From Sphingobacterium athyrii (GTDB taxonomy: Bacteria; Bacteroidota; Bacteroidia; Sphingobacteriales; Sphingobacteriaceae): 64,000 nt of DNA. Shown piece after piece: positions 34,688 through 45,905 of this stretch (position 1 is its first letter; each line of letters begins with the position of its first letter). Under the pieces are notes generated by a model. The model worked only from the letters and a program-made list of their open reading frames with translations, had not been told where the DNA came from and ran no database searches. Location of the stretch: assembly GCF_003071065.1 (NCBI RefSeq), contig NZ_QCXX01000004.1:434614-498613 (forward strand), read 5' to 3'. The position numbers and the translations under genes are program-made.

Positions 34688-36085
34688 TTATATTAACTCC
34701 CTTACATCTGTTACTTTACCCGTTACTGCTGCTGCTGCTGCTGTCAGTGGAGATACCAGCATGGTGCGTGCATTAGGCCCCTGACGTCCTTCGAAGTTTC
34801 TATTTGAAGTTGAAACGCAATATTTACCCGCAGGAATTTTGTCTTCGTTCATGCCTAAACATGCGGAACATCCCGGTTCGCGTAATTGGAATCCCGCGGC
34901 TTCAAATATTTTATCCAAGCCTTCTTCTTTGGCTTGTTTTTCTACCTGTTTTGATCCGGGAACAATCCATACTTCGACGTCCTGTGCCTTTTGTTTTCCT
35001 TTAACGAATGAGGCGACCTCACGTAAATCTTCGATACGGGAGTTGGTACAGCTTCCGATGAAAACGTAATCCACACGGTTACCTAAGACCGTGGAATCAT
35101 CTTTAAAGCCCATGTAGTCCAGTGCTTTTTGATAGGATGGTCTTTCTGATTCCGGTTGTGCATTAGTTGCCGGGATATGCTCGGCGATACCCATACCCAT
35201 GCCCGGGTTTGTACCATAGGTAATCATAGGAGCGATGTCAGCTGCGTCAAATGACAATACTTTATCAAAAATGGCATCTTCATCGGAATATAATGTTTTC
35301 CAATACGCTAAGGCTTGGTCCCATTCTTCTCCTTTTGGTGCGAATTCGCGGCCTTCTACATAATCAAATGTGATTTGATCCGGTGCAATAAGCCCTCCGC
35401 GTGCCCCCATTTCGATACTCATATTACAGATGGTCATACGCGCTTCCATGCTCAAAGAGCGGATGGCTGAACCAGCATATTCGATAAAATATCCTGTACC
35501 ACCTGCGGCAGAAATCTTGGCGATAATATAGAGGATAATATCTTTTGCGCCAACCCCCTTTTGTAAAGTACCATTGACTTCAATTTTCATGGTTTTAGGC
35601 TTGGACTGCAATAAACATTGTGTCGCAAAGACCTGTTCAACCTGAGAGGTTCCGATACCAAAAGCAATAGCTCCAAAGGCTCCATGCGTTGATGTATGGC
35701 TATCCCCACAGACCATTGTTTTACCCGGTAGTGTGATACCCAACTCAGGACCAATCACGTGTACGATTCCTTGGTAAGGATGTCCCAAACCATATAATTC
35801 AATGCCAAATTCAGCACAATTTTTGGTTAGCATATCAACTTGATATCGCGATAGCTCTTCTTTGATCGGCAAATGTTGGTTGAGTGTCGGTACGTTATGG
35901 TCGGCAGTTGCTACCGTTTGCTTTGGACGAAAAACTGGGATTCCTCTTTTGCGTAGGCCATCAAAAGCTTGCGGTGAAGTAACTTCATGAATCAAGTGGG
36001 TATCGATATATATAATATCCGGAAACCCTTCTTCACGCTTGACGACGTGAGCATCCCAAATCTTTTCTACTAATGTTTTTGACAT
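34688..36085 (-). CDS. leuC: 3-isopropylmalate dehydratase large subunit
   Basis: A 465-residue aconitase-family subunit that binds the [4Fe-4S] cluster of isopropylmalate isomerase. Substrate and cluster motifs include [20 protein letters not shown] and [16 protein letters not shown]. The other two cluster cysteines lie in [14 protein letters not shown], and NRNFEGRQG follows. Length matches LeuC. It begins after a 177-base spacer from ilvC that holds a 15-base perfect hairpin. Confidence 0.97.
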   Translation of the reverse strand: MSKTLVEKIWDAHVVKREEGFPDIIYIDTHLIHEVTSPQAFDGLRKRGIPVFRPKQTVATADHNVPTLNQHLPIKEELSRYQVDMLTKNCAEFGIELYGLGHPYQGIVHVIGPELGITLPGKTMVCGDSHTSTHGAFGAIAFGIGTSQVEQVFATQCLLQSKPKTMKIEVNGTLQKGVGAKDIILYIIAKISAAGGTGYFIEYAGSAIRSLSMEARMTICNMSIEMGARGGLIAPDQITFDYVEGREFAPKGEEWDQALAYWKTLYSDEDAIFDKVLSFDAADIAPMITYGTNPGMGMGIAEHIPATNAQPESERPSYQKALDYMGFKDDSTVLGNRVDYVFIGSCTNSRIEDLREVASFVKGKQKAQDVEVWIVPGSKQVEKQAKEEGLDKIFEAAGFQLREPGCSACLGMNEDKIPAGKYCVSTSNRNFEGRQGPNARTMLVSPLTAAAAAVTGKVTDVRELI

Positions 36086-36117
36086 TTTTTAATCTCTCTT
36101 ATGTTATTTTTATTTTA

Positions 36118-36156
36118 ATCAGGGTGATATTGTAAATGTCTCAATATCACCCTGAT
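36118..36156 (-). other. Long perfect hairpin between ilvC and leuC
   Basis: ATCAGGGTGATATTG (36118-36132) and CAATATCACCCTGAT (36142-36156) form a 15-base perfect stem with a 9-base loop. On the minus strand it is followed by A-rich, not U-rich, sequence, so it is a poor intrinsic terminator. It may separate ilv and leu segments by RNA processing or stability. Confidence 0.6.
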
Positions 36157-36262
36157 TTCAATAGACTAAATTACGAAATATTCATGATTTTAGCGCATAT
36201 CTGTAGATTGAATTCACCCAGACATGCTATGCTTTAAAAAAACAAATAATTCGTATAAATAT

Positions 36263-37744
36263 TTAAACGGTTTTGATTGCTTTCATTGCAGTCATCGCCT
36301 TACGCAATTTACGTCCAACGATTTCCACAGGATGGTCACGCAAAATTTCATTGATGACAACCAACTGTGCGTTATCAACAGCAGCATCTTTACCTTCGTT
36401 GAAGTTTTTACCTACTAGGTCGGTATCAACAGTTTTCATGAAATCAGCCAATAAAGGTTTACAAGCCTGATCAAATAGGTAACAACCATATTCCGCTGTA
36501 TCAGAAATAACACGGTTCATTTCGAACAATTTCTTACGGGCGATTGTGTTGGCAATCAATGGGGTTTCGTGCAATGATTCGTAGTAAGCTGATTCCGGTT
36601 TGATACCTGCTTCAACCATTGTTTCGAAAGCCAATTCAACGCCTGCGCGGATGAAAGCAACCATTAGCGTATAGTTATCGAAATACTCTTGCTCGTTGAT
36701 TTTAACATCGCCAGCAGGTGTTTTCTCAAATGCAGTCTCACCTGTTTCAGCTCTCCATTTCAATAAGTTGGCATCACCGTTTGCCCAATCTTCCATCATG
36801 GTCTTGCTAAAGTGACCGGACATGATATCGTCTTGGTGTTTTTGGAACAATGGACGCATGATATCTTTTAATTCTTCGGAGATCTCAAAAGCTTTCACTT
36901 TTGCAGGGTTGCTCAAACGATCCATCATACCGCTTACACCACCATGTTTTAACGCTTCAGTGATCACTTCTACTCCGTATTGTACTAATTTGGATGCATA
37001 ACCGGCCTCAATTCCTTTTTCGATCATTTTGTCGAAAGACAAGATCGAACCTGTTTGTAACAAACCACAAAGGATTGTTTGCTCACCCATTAAATCTGAT
37101 TTTACCTCGGCTACAAATGAAGATTTCAATACACCGGCTTTGTGGCCACCTGTTCCTACACAGTATGCTTTTGCTTCAGCCCAACCTTTTCCTTGTGGAT
37201 CATTCTCTGGGTGAACAGCGATCAAAGTAGGGACACCGAAACCACGAAGGTATTCTGCGCGAACTTCAGAACCCGGACATTTTGGAGCAACCATGATAAC
37301 GGTGATATCTTTACGGATTTGCATACCTTCTTCAACAATGTTGAAACCGTGTGAATAAGATAATGTTGCACCTTCTTTCATCAAAGGCATGACCGCGTTG
37401 ATCACTGAAGTATGTTGTTTATCAGGAGTCAAGTTAATGACCAAATCTGCTGTTGGGATTAATTCTTCGTAAGTTCCTACGTTAAAATTGTTGTCCGTAG
37501 CATTTTTCCAAGAATCTCTTTTTTGTTCAATAGCTTCTTTACGTAAAGCATAAGAAACGTCCAGTCCGCTATCTCTTAAGTTTAAACCTTGGTTCAAGCC
37601 TTGTGCACCGCATCCTACGATTACGATTTTTTTACCTTTTAAAGCATTTACTCCATCCGTAAATTCGGTGTTGTCCATGAATTCAGCGTGACTTAATTGT
37701 TCTAACTGCTCTCTAAGCGGTAAGGTGTTGAAATAATTTGCCAT
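36263..37744 (-). CDS. ilvC: Ketol-acid reductoisomerase, long (class II) form
   Basis: A 493-residue NADPH-dependent enzyme that isomerises and reduces acetolactate or acetohydroxybutyrate, the second common step of valine and isoleucine synthesis. The Rossmann loop is [20 protein letters not shown] (about 43-62), and the catalytic region includes [20 protein letters not shown]. The length, near 490 residues, and the doubled C-terminal knotted domain match the E. coli and plant class II form rather than the approximately 330-residue class I form. The gene follows the DinB-like gene after a 116-base spacer with degenerate repeats. Confidence 0.97.
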   Translation of the reverse strand: MANYFNTLPLREQLEQLSHAEFMDNTEFTDGVNALKGKKIVIVGCGAQGLNQGLNLRDSGLDVSYALRKEAIEQKRDSWKNATDNNFNVGTYEELIPTADLVINLTPDKQHTSVINAVMPLMKEGATLSYSHGFNIVEEGMQIRKDITVIMVAPKCPGSEVRAEYLRGFGVPTLIAVHPENDPQGKGWAEAKAYCVGTGGHKAGVLKSSFVAEVKSDLMGEQTILCGLLQTGSILSFDKMIEKGIEAGYASKLVQYGVEVITEALKHGGVSGMMDRLSNPAKVKAFEISEELKDIMRPLFQKHQDDIMSGHFSKTMMEDWANGDANLLKWRAETGETAFEKTPAGDVKINEQEYFDNYTLMVAFIRAGVELAFETMVEAGIKPESAYYESLHETPLIANTIARKKLFEMNRVISDTAEYGCYLFDQACKPLLADFMKTVDTDLVGKNFNEGKDAAVDNAQLVVINEILRDHPVEIVGRKLRKAMTAMKAIKTV

Positions 37745-37754
37745 TGTTTTGATT

Positions 37755-37785
37755 TAGTATTGAGTAATGAGATATGAGAATTGAG
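37755..37785. repeat. Degenerate GAGATAT-type repeats upstream of ilvC
   Basis: The words TTGAGTAATGAGATATGAG and AATTGAGATTTTGG occur in tandem. They include AGTAATGAGAT (37763-37773), which is identical to the complement of the two direct repeats at 31342 and 31363. The spacer is otherwise T-rich and holds no gene. Confidence 0.55.
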
Positions 37786-37860
37786 ATTTTGGTTTTTCTA
37801 GCTTATGGCTTACCAGCTTTCTTTCTTCTCTTTTTATTTTTTAATTTCTATTTTTTTAAT

Positions 37861-38322
37861 TTATAAACATCTGCGTTGTGCCAAAGCATAACCATAATGA
37901 ACATTATCATGTCCTGAGGTCAAAGCGATAACATCTTCGACCGTATCCATTGGATAACCATAGGTTGCTGTTGAAAACGAGGTAATCGATCCAAAAAGGC
38001 CATTTTCATAGTCTTTGGCGATCTGTTCAATGCTTTGGATAGCGATTGCCTTTAGTTCATCAATCTCAGCCTGCTCAACAAAACGTGTGGGCTTAGTATC
38101 TTTTCTATAATCTTCATTGTATTTTACCCAAGCGGTATCCGCTTTGATACCGGTACGAACATAGACCAAAGTCTGTGTACTTACAACGATATGTCCAAAA
38201 TTCCAGATAATATTGTTGTTAAATCCAGCAGGGATTTTGTTGAGTTGTTCTATGGAAAGGCTATCCACTAATTCAATGAATTTTTGGCGGGCCTGTAAGA
38301 TAAATTTAAATGTTTCTTGCAT
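37861..38322 (-). CDS. DinB superfamily protein inside the ilv operon
   Basis: An approximately 153-residue four-helix-bundle protein of the DinB/YfiT-like superfamily. The start at 38322 (MQETFKFILQARQKFIELVD) is preferred: it lies 4 bases after the ilvH stop, whereas an upstream ATG at 38373 would overlap ilvH by 47 bases. Possible metal-binding histidines occur in WNFGHIVVSTQ and TSGHDNVHYGYAL. Members of the superfamily include metal-dependent thiol transferases and many proteins of unknown role. Placement between ilvH and ilvC suggests co-expression with valine and isoleucine synthesis, without showing a function. Confidence 0.8.
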   Translation of the reverse strand: MQETFKFILQARQKFIELVDSLSIEQLNKIPAGFNNNIIWNFGHIVVSTQTLVYVRTGIKADTAWVKYNEDYRKDTKPTRFVEQAEIDELKAIAIQSIEQIAKDYENGLFGSITSFSTATYGYPMDTVEDVIALTSGHDNVHYGYALAQRRCL

Positions 38323-38326
38323 CTGA

Positions 38327-38917
38327 TTACATGGTAAATACATCATCCCGTTTGTCGAGATATTCATTTTCAACGATTTCTATCGACGGTTCCTGTGCTT
38401 CAAACTGCACCAATTTGGAGTGGAAGCCAGCACTATCTTTAATGATGGCAATACGGGCGCCACGTACAAATTCAATTAACCCGTATTTTGTCAATTCCTC
38501 GGTGAGCTTATCAATTTCTTCACGGTGACCTGCGGTTTCGAACACGATGTAATCGTTGCGGATCACAACCACATTGGCTCCATATTGACGTAGTAAACGC
38601 TCAACATATACTTTTTCATTGACAACGTCTGCAGGTACTTTATATAAGGCCTGTTCTTGCCAGATCACTTCGTCATTGGTATTATAGTAGGCTTTAAGGA
38701 TATCTATCTGCTTTTCCAACTGACGACAAAGCTTGCGCAACACATCTTCCGCTTCTGTAATGACAATGGTGAAACGATGTATACCTTCTACTTCAGAAGG
38801 CGATGTGTTTAAACTTTCGATATTGATTTTTCTTCTTGAAAAAATCGTTGAGATCCTTCCGATAAGGCCGATAGAATTCTCTGTGTATAGGGTAATGGTA
38901 TATTCTTGTTTTTCCAT
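38327..38917 (-). CDS. ilvH: Acetolactate synthase small (regulatory) subunit
   Basis: A 196-residue regulatory subunit that binds valine and activates the large subunit. An ACT domain fills the N-terminus (EYTITLYTENSIGLIGRIST, then FSRRKINIESLNTSPSEVEG), and a second ferredoxin-like domain follows (about 80-170). It lies 9 bases after the ilvB stop and is followed at once by the DinB-like gene. The C-terminal extension EAQEPSIEIVENEYLDKR is longer than in the E. coli IlvH/IlvN proteins. Confidence 0.95.
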   Translation of the reverse strand: MEKQEYTITLYTENSIGLIGRISTIFSRRKINIESLNTSPSEVEGIHRFTIVITEAEDVLRKLCRQLEKQIDILKAYYNTNDEVIWQEQALYKVPADVVNEKVYVERLLRQYGANVVVIRNDYIVFETAGHREEIDKLTEELTKYGLIEFVRGARIAIIKDSAGFHSKLVQFEAQEPSIEIVENEYLDKRDDVFTM

Positions 38918-38926
38918 TTTGACTTT

Positions 38927-40669
38927 TTACTTTAATCGAATCTCCGATACGGATGTTCCTTGTGCAACCATCGGGAATACATTGTTTTCCTTTCCTACCA
39001 TAACTTCCAATAGATAAGCACCATCGTGGTCAAGCATGGTCTGAAGGGCATTGCGGAGATCTTTCCGTTCCGAAATTTTCTGTCCATCGATATAATAACC
39101 TTTGGCAACTGCAACAAAGTCAGGACTGGTGATATTCACAAATGAATAGCGTTTGTCATGGAACAGTTGCTGCCATTGACGTACCATACCCAAGAACTCG
39201 TTGTTCAAGATCATGATTTTCACCTTCGCGCCAAATTGCATGATAGTTCCCAGTTCCTGAATGGTCATTTGGATACCACCGTCACCGATGATGGCTACGA
39301 CAGTTTTCTCAGGGGCGCCATACCAGGCACCAATCGCTGCAGGAAGGCCAAAGCCCATGGTTCCCAATCCGCCTGATGTTACGTTTGATTTGCTCTTGTT
39401 AAATTTTGCATAGCGACATGTGACCATCTGATGTTGACCAACGTCTGTGGTTATGATTGCATCTCCACCGGTTAATTCATTCAACACATTGATCACCTCG
39501 CCCATGGTCATGATATCCGTTTTTGGATGCAATTCATCTGTGATGACTTCTTTGATTTCCTCTTTTTCGAGTTCACGGAATTGGGCCAACCAAGCGGAAT
39601 GATCCACGGCTTTAACCAGTTCAGTCAACATTGGAAGAGATTCTTTGCAGTCTCCCCACACGGGAACGGTTGTTTGTACATTTTTATCAATCTCGGCCGG
39701 GTCGATATCCAGATGGATCACTTTTGCCTGCTTGGCATATTTGTCCAATCGGCCAGTGACGCGGTCATCGAAACGCATACCGATAGCAATTAAAACATCA
39801 CATTCGTTGGTCATGACGTTTGGTGCATAGTTACCGTGCATCCCCAACATACCGACATGAAGTTTGTGGTCTGTAGGAAGCGCGCTCAATCCCATGACAG
39901 TAGCGGCGGAAGGAATGCCTGTTTTTTCGATAAAAGCTTTGAACTCTTCTTCTGCCTTTCCTAGGATAATCCCCTGGCCAAAAAGTACAAATGGTTTTTT
40001 TGCATTATTGATCAACTCAGCAGCTTGTTCGATATACTCCTTACGAACCTGCGGAGCAGGTCTATAACTACGCACATGATTGCATTTTTCGTAACCGAAG
40101 TAATCGAACAGTTGAATTTGTGCATTCTTGGTGATATCGATCAATACGGGGCCCGGACGACCGGTGCTGGCAATATAAAATGCTTTAGCGAGTGCGGCTG
40201 GAATTTCAGTAGCGTCAGTGACTTGATAGTTCCACTTGGTGACCGGTGCGGTGATATTGATGACATCCGTTTCCTGAAATGCATCCGTTCCCAATAGTGA
40301 AGCAAATACCTGGCCTGTAATACAGACGATCGGGTTACTGTCGATCATGGCATCTGCCAGTCCGGTAACCAGGTTTGTTGCTCCGGGACCACTCGTCGCG
40401 AAGACGACACCTGTACGACCGGAAGTTCTTGCATAACCTTGGGCCGCATGGATTCCTCCTTGCTCATGGCGCACCAAGATATGTTTCAAACGATCCGTAT
40501 AATCATAAAGGGCATCATAAATGGGCATGATCGCGCCACCCGGATAGCCAAATACGGTATCAACTCCTTCGCTCAATAAGGCCTCCATAACAGCTTTCGA
40601 TCCCGAAATTTGTGTCGGAGTTTCCTGCTTGGCAGCAGCCTTATTTTCTGTTATTTCCAGTGTACTCAT
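38927..40669 (-). CDS. ilvB: Acetolactate synthase large (catalytic) subunit
   Basis: A 580-residue thiamine diphosphate and FAD enzyme that makes acetolactate or 2-aceto-2-hydroxybutyrate. The catalytic Glu is in LVRHEQGGIHAAQGYAR near residue 67. The ThDP motif is AIIGDGGIQMTIQELGTIMQ (GDG to N region), with the intervening ILNNEFLGMVRQWQQLF. The N-terminal 20 residues before SGSKAVMEALLSEGV are an ordinary variable leader. It is separated from ilvD by 130 bases containing degenerate repeats. Confidence 0.97.
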   Translation of the reverse strand: MSTLEITENKAAAKQETPTQISGSKAVMEALLSEGVDTVFGYPGGAIMPIYDALYDYTDRLKHILVRHEQGGIHAAQGYARTSGRTGVVFATSGPGATNLVTGLADAMIDSNPIVCITGQVFASLLGTDAFQETDVINITAPVTKWNYQVTDATEIPAALAKAFYIASTGRPGPVLIDITKNAQIQLFDYFGYEKCNHVRSYRPAPQVRKEYIEQAAELINNAKKPFVLFGQGIILGKAEEEFKAFIEKTGIPSAATVMGLSALPTDHKLHVGMLGMHGNYAPNVMTNECDVLIAIGMRFDDRVTGRLDKYAKQAKVIHLDIDPAEIDKNVQTTVPVWGDCKESLPMLTELVKAVDHSAWLAQFRELEKEEIKEVITDELHPKTDIMTMGEVINVLNELTGGDAIITTDVGQHQMVTCRYAKFNKSKSNVTSGGLGTMGFGLPAAIGAWYGAPEKTVVAIIGDGGIQMTIQELGTIMQFGAKVKIMILNNEFLGMVRQWQQLFHDKRYSFVNITSPDFVAVAKGYYIDGQKISERKDLRNALQTMLDHDGAYLLEVMVGKENNVFPMVAQGTSVSEIRLK

Positions 40670-40702
40670 TACGTTGATTTTTTAGTTTTGTTGATTATTC
40701 AG

Positions 40703-40750
40703 TCTTTTTTAGTCTTTAGATATTAGATCTGGAGAGATTAGATCGAAGAC
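40703..40750. repeat. Degenerate repeats in the ilvD-ilvB spacer
   Basis: AGTCTTTAGATATTAGATC, then GGAGAGATTAGATCGAAGAC, are variants of the same purine-rich GAGATAT-like unit found in other spacers of this operon. The 130-base spacer has no gene. Confidence 0.4.
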
Positions 40751-40799
40751 TTTGTTTGTTTAAATCTCCAGCACCAAGTGTCTCCATTTTTTTTGATTT

Positions 40800-42500
40800 C
40801 TACAGATCAGTTACACAACCTTCTGAAGCGTCGGCTACGGTCTTAGCATATTTATATAACACGCCTTTACTGACTTTCAAAGCCGGTTGTACCCATGCTG
40901 CACGACGTTGTGCAATCTCCTCATCGGAAAGGTTCACATTGATCGTATTGTTGACAGCATCAATCTCGATGATATCGTCATCATGCACTAAGCCAATTAA
41001 CCCGCCTTTGTAAGATTCAGGTGTAATGTGGCCTACAACGAAACCGTGTGTACCGCCAGAGAAACGCCCATCTGTAATGAGTGCCACTGATTTACCTAAG
41101 CCGGCACCGATAATTAATGAGGTCGGTTTGAGCATTTCCGGCATACCTGGAGCACCTACTGGGCCTTCATTTTTAATAACCACAACATCTCCGGGCTTAA
41201 TTCTGCCTGAGGCAATTCCTGCTACTAAGTCATGTTCGCCATCGAATACACGTGCGGGACCTGTGAATTTTTCGCCTTCTTTGCCTGATATCTTTGCTAC
41301 GGAACCTTTTTCAGCCAGATTTCCGTAAAGGATCTGTAAGTGTCCTGTTGCTTTGATTGGGTTGCTCAATGGTTTGATAATAGGCTGGTCATATTCCATA
41401 ATGGATTTGACATCCGCTAAGTTTTCAGCAACAGTTTTTCCAGTTACGGTGATACAATCACCATGTAATAAACCTTCGTCCAAAAGGTATTTCATCACAG
41501 CGGGAGTTCCACCATATTGTTGAAGATCTTGCATCAAGTATTTGCCAGAAGGTTTAAAGTCTGCCAATACAGGTGTTTCGTCACTCATGCGCTGGAAGTC
41601 ATCTTGTGAGATATCAACGCCTACAGCCTTACCGATCGCAATAAAGTGAAGCACGGCATTGGTACTACCTCCTAAGATCACGATGGTACGTAATGCATTT
41701 TCGAATGCTTTGCGCGTCATGATATCGGAAGGTTTGATATCTTTTTCAAGTAGGGTACGGATATGTTTACCAGCTTCTAGACATTCATTTTTCTTTTCAG
41801 CTGAGATTGCCGGATTAGAGGAAGAGTACGGTAAGCTCATTCCCAACGCTTCAATTGCTGAAGCCATCGTATTTGCTGTATACATGCCGCCACAAGCACC
41901 GGCGCCAGGGCAGGTATGTTTGATAATACCTTCGTAATCTTCATCGGAGAGATTGCCGCAGATACGTTGTCCTAAGGCTTCAAAAGCAGAAACGATATTG
42001 AGTTCCTCTCCTTTGTAATGTCCGGGTGCAATTGTACCGCCATAGACCATGAGCGAGGGGCGATCCAAACGTGCCATCGCCATGATGGCGCCGGGCATAT
42101 TTTTATCACATCCGGGAATAGAGATTAGACCATCGTAATATTGACCGCCACAGATCGTTTCAATGCTGTCAGCGATTACATCACGACTTACCAAGGAGTA
42201 ACGCATACCATCCGTACCGTTGCTCATGCCGTCACTGACACCAATGGTACCAAAGGTCAGACCCACTAAGTCATTGTTCCAAACACCTTTTTTGACGATC
42301 TGTGCCAAATCATTGAGGTGCATATTACACGTATTACCATCGTATCCCATGCTGGCAATACCGACCTGCGCCTTGTCCATATCGGCATCTGTCAGGCCGA
42401 TACCGTAAAGCATTGCTTTAGCAGCAGGTTGCGTTTCGTCTTGTGTAAATGTACGGCTGTATTTGTTCATTGCATTTTCGCCGTTAGATGATGACTTCAT
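40800..42500 (-). CDS. ilvD: Dihydroxy-acid dehydratase
   Basis: A 566-residue iron-sulfur dehydratase that makes the branched 2-oxo acids for valine and isoleucine. Cluster cysteines fit the motifs [24 protein letters not shown] and [18 protein letters not shown]; the C-terminal [18 protein letters not shown] is also diagnostic. The chosen ATG overlaps ilvE by 17 bases; an internal ATG at 42470 ([11 protein letters not shown]) is the alternative and would remove ten residues. Confidence 0.97.
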   Translation of the reverse strand: MKSSSNGENAMNKYSRTFTQDETQPAAKAMLYGIGLTDADMDKAQVGIASMGYDGNTCNMHLNDLAQIVKKGVWNNDLVGLTFGTIGVSDGMSNGTDGMRYSLVSRDVIADSIETICGGQYYDGLISIPGCDKNMPGAIMAMARLDRPSLMVYGGTIAPGHYKGEELNIVSAFEALGQRICGNLSDEDYEGIIKHTCPGAGACGGMYTANTMASAIEALGMSLPYSSSNPAISAEKKNECLEAGKHIRTLLEKDIKPSDIMTRKAFENALRTIVILGGSTNAVLHFIAIGKAVGVDISQDDFQRMSDETPVLADFKPSGKYLMQDLQQYGGTPAVMKYLLDEGLLHGDCITVTGKTVAENLADVKSIMEYDQPIIKPLSNPIKATGHLQILYGNLAEKGSVAKISGKEGEKFTGPARVFDGEHDLVAGIASGRIKPGDVVVIKNEGPVGAPGMPEMLKPTSLIIGAGLGKSVALITDGRFSGGTHGFVVGHITPESYKGGLIGLVHDDDIIEIDAVNNTINVNLSDEEIAQRRAAWVQPALKVSKGVLYKYAKTVADASEGCVTDL

Positions 42501-43374
42501 AATTTTCGTTCTCTAATACTAAATTTTTATATCTTCTTTGGATCGACGCACCTATGCTGTGTTCCCACTCTTCTTGATAGATGACATCGTCGACTTGTTT
42601 GATTCCGATAATTTCAGCAGCTGTACCGCATAAGAATGCACTATCAGCTGTATAGATATCTTCTACTGTCAATTGTTTTTCAACGACTTCGAAATTCAGT
42701 TTTTTACAGATGTTTTTAACGGTCTGCCGTGTAATGCCGGGAAAAATGTTTTTCGCTGGCGGTGTATAAATTTTGAAATCTTTCTCAATAAAAATATTCT
42801 CGCTGGAAGCTTGGGCAACGAAGCCTTCATGATCAAGCATAAGTGCCTCATCAAAACCCCTGTTGATGGCTTCTGTCGTCGCTAGAATAGAGTTTACATA
42901 TTGACCTGATATTTTCGAGTCCGTTTTAAAAGATTTTGGATTAGGTCTTTTAATATCAGAGATGCATACACGTAACAGATTTTGACCAAGATAAGGTCCC
43001 CATTCCCAGGCGGCAATCATCAGATTAGCCTCCGTGGAAGAAGTCAGGTGCATATTCGAGCCGGTGAGTACCAATGGACGGATGTAGGCCTCCCGTAAGT
43101 TGTTGATAGCCAAAAGCTCATAACATTTATCAATTAGCTCCCTGTTACTCCATCGATAAGGGATATTCACCGCTTCGCAGGATTTCTTCAATCGGTCAAA
43201 ATGTTTGTCCGCTTTAAAGATGCGCGGACCATTGTGGGTGTTGTACGCGCGTAAACCATCGAATACAGCGTAGCCATAGTGAAGCGATTGTGCAAAGGGA
43301 TTCAATGCAGCCTCGGAGGCTTTTACAAAGGCTCCATCCAAATAAATCAATGTGTTCTTGTCGTAGTATTTCAT
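42484..43374 (-). CDS. ilvE: Branched-chain amino acid aminotransferase
   Basis: An approximately 296-residue class IV PLP aminotransferase, first gene of the branched-chain operon. The start at 43374 ([20 protein letters not shown]) is preferred to an upstream ATG at 43431, whose extra residues are not family-like. The PLP lysine is in [20 protein letters not shown], and the glycine loop segment [20 protein letters not shown] follows. The substrate face [19 protein letters not shown] is characteristic. It performs the last step for leucine, isoleucine and valine. Confidence 0.96.
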   Translation of the reverse strand: MKYYDKNTLIYLDGAFVKASEAALNPFAQSLHYGYAVFDGLRAYNTHNGPRIFKADKHFDRLKKSCEAVNIPYRWSNRELIDKCYELLAINNLREAYIRPLVLTGSNMHLTSSTEANLMIAAWEWGPYLGQNLLRVCISDIKRPNPKSFKTDSKISGQYVNSILATTEAINRGFDEALMLDHEGFVAQASSENIFIEKDFKIYTPPAKNIFPGITRQTVKNICKKLNFEVVEKQLTVEDIYTADSAFLCGTAAEIIGIKQVDDVIYQEEWEHSIGASIQRRYKNLVLENENYEVII

Positions 43375-43707
43375 AACCCAAAATTTACCTATATAAATAA
43401 TTTCCCTTTTTGGTTTTTGCTGGTAAATCATGCTATCTCAGGCCGCTGTAAAAACCTTCGATTTTCATTTCCTCAAGGTAGCAGGAATTACAATAATTGG
43501 CAATAGGTAAAGTGCTAATTTTCTATTTAGAATAAAATTTTAAAATTTTATATTTTTAAAAATTTTAAACTGCATTTTAAGCTATTGATCGGTTTTTAAT
43601 TTTGTTAGTCGTATACCGTATTTAAAATTGGTCTACCTGGTCAAAAAATTATTTTTTGTTACAAAGGGCAAATTTCTTCCTAAAATGAAGAAATTGTCAA
43701 AAAAACT
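43375..43707 (-). other. Leader and promoter region of the branched-chain operon
   Basis: A 333-base, very AT-rich region upstream of ilvE with long A/T tracts (for example around 43530-43570). Apart from the short upstream frame I see no gene, T-box or known riboswitch. The promoter of the whole ilv-leu run probably lies here, but no convincing TAnnTTTG element was placed. Confidence 0.5.
43433..43468 (-). other. Short upstream open frame in the ilvE leader
   Basis: On the minus strand, an ATG preceded by GAGGAA opens an 11-codon frame (MKIEGFYSGLR, then TAG) that ends 58 bases before the ilvE start. A stem pairing ACCTT with AAGGT encloses its start. It could be a leader peptide, but it has only one Ile and one Leu codon and no matching terminator is visible, so classical attenuation is not shown. 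Confidence 0.3.
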
Positions 43708-43745
43708 TTAAAAAAAAAGCTTCCGATATTTCTATCGGAAGCTCT
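43708..43745 (-). terminator. Intrinsic terminator of atpDC
   Basis: AGCTTCCGATA (43718-43728) and TATCGGAAGCT (43733-43743) form an 11-base perfect stem with a TTTC loop. On the minus strand it is followed by a long T run (the A run at 43710-43718). It lies 24 bases after the atpC stop. Confidence 0.92.
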
Positions 43746-43768
43746 TCAATATTTTAAAACCAATTGAT

Positions 43769-44017
43769 TTAATCTCCGATAATTCCTTCAGCAAGCACGG
43801 TAATGACATTGTCTTTTGCTTCCACAACACCACCTTTAATGAACACTTCTTGTCCACCTTTACCTTGTTGAATAATTACTTTTCCATCTTCCAAAGTAGA
43901 AACAATTGCCGCGTGGTCTTTCAAAATTTGAAAAGAGCCCGCAGAGCCAGGGACCGTAACAGATGTTACTTCGCCTTCGTATACTAATTTGTCGGGAGTG
44001 ATAATTGTTAATTTCAT
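43769..44017 (-). CDS. atpC: ATP synthase F1 epsilon subunit, short form
   Basis: An 82-residue epsilon subunit of F-type ATP synthase made only of the N-terminal beta-sandwich domain (MKLTIITPDKLVYEGEVTSV, then PGSAGSFQILKDHAAIVSTL). The C-terminal helical hairpin that inhibits ATP hydrolysis in longer epsilon subunits is absent, which is usual in many Bacteroidota. It follows atpD by 21 bases and ends at a strong terminator. Confidence 0.93.
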   Translation of the reverse strand: MKLTIITPDKLVYEGEVTSVTVPGSAGSFQILKDHAAIVSTLEDGKVIIQQGKGGQEVFIKGGVVEAKDNVITVLAEGIIGD

Positions 44018-44038
44018 TATTCTTAGATATAATCTAAA

Positions 44039-45905
<1,867 letters not shown>

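Noticed and set aside
43433..43468. Classical branched-chain attenuator leader peptide
   Set aside because: The 11-codon frame contains a single Ile and a single Leu codon and no terminator/antiterminator pair is visible; it is kept only as an unexplained leader frame.
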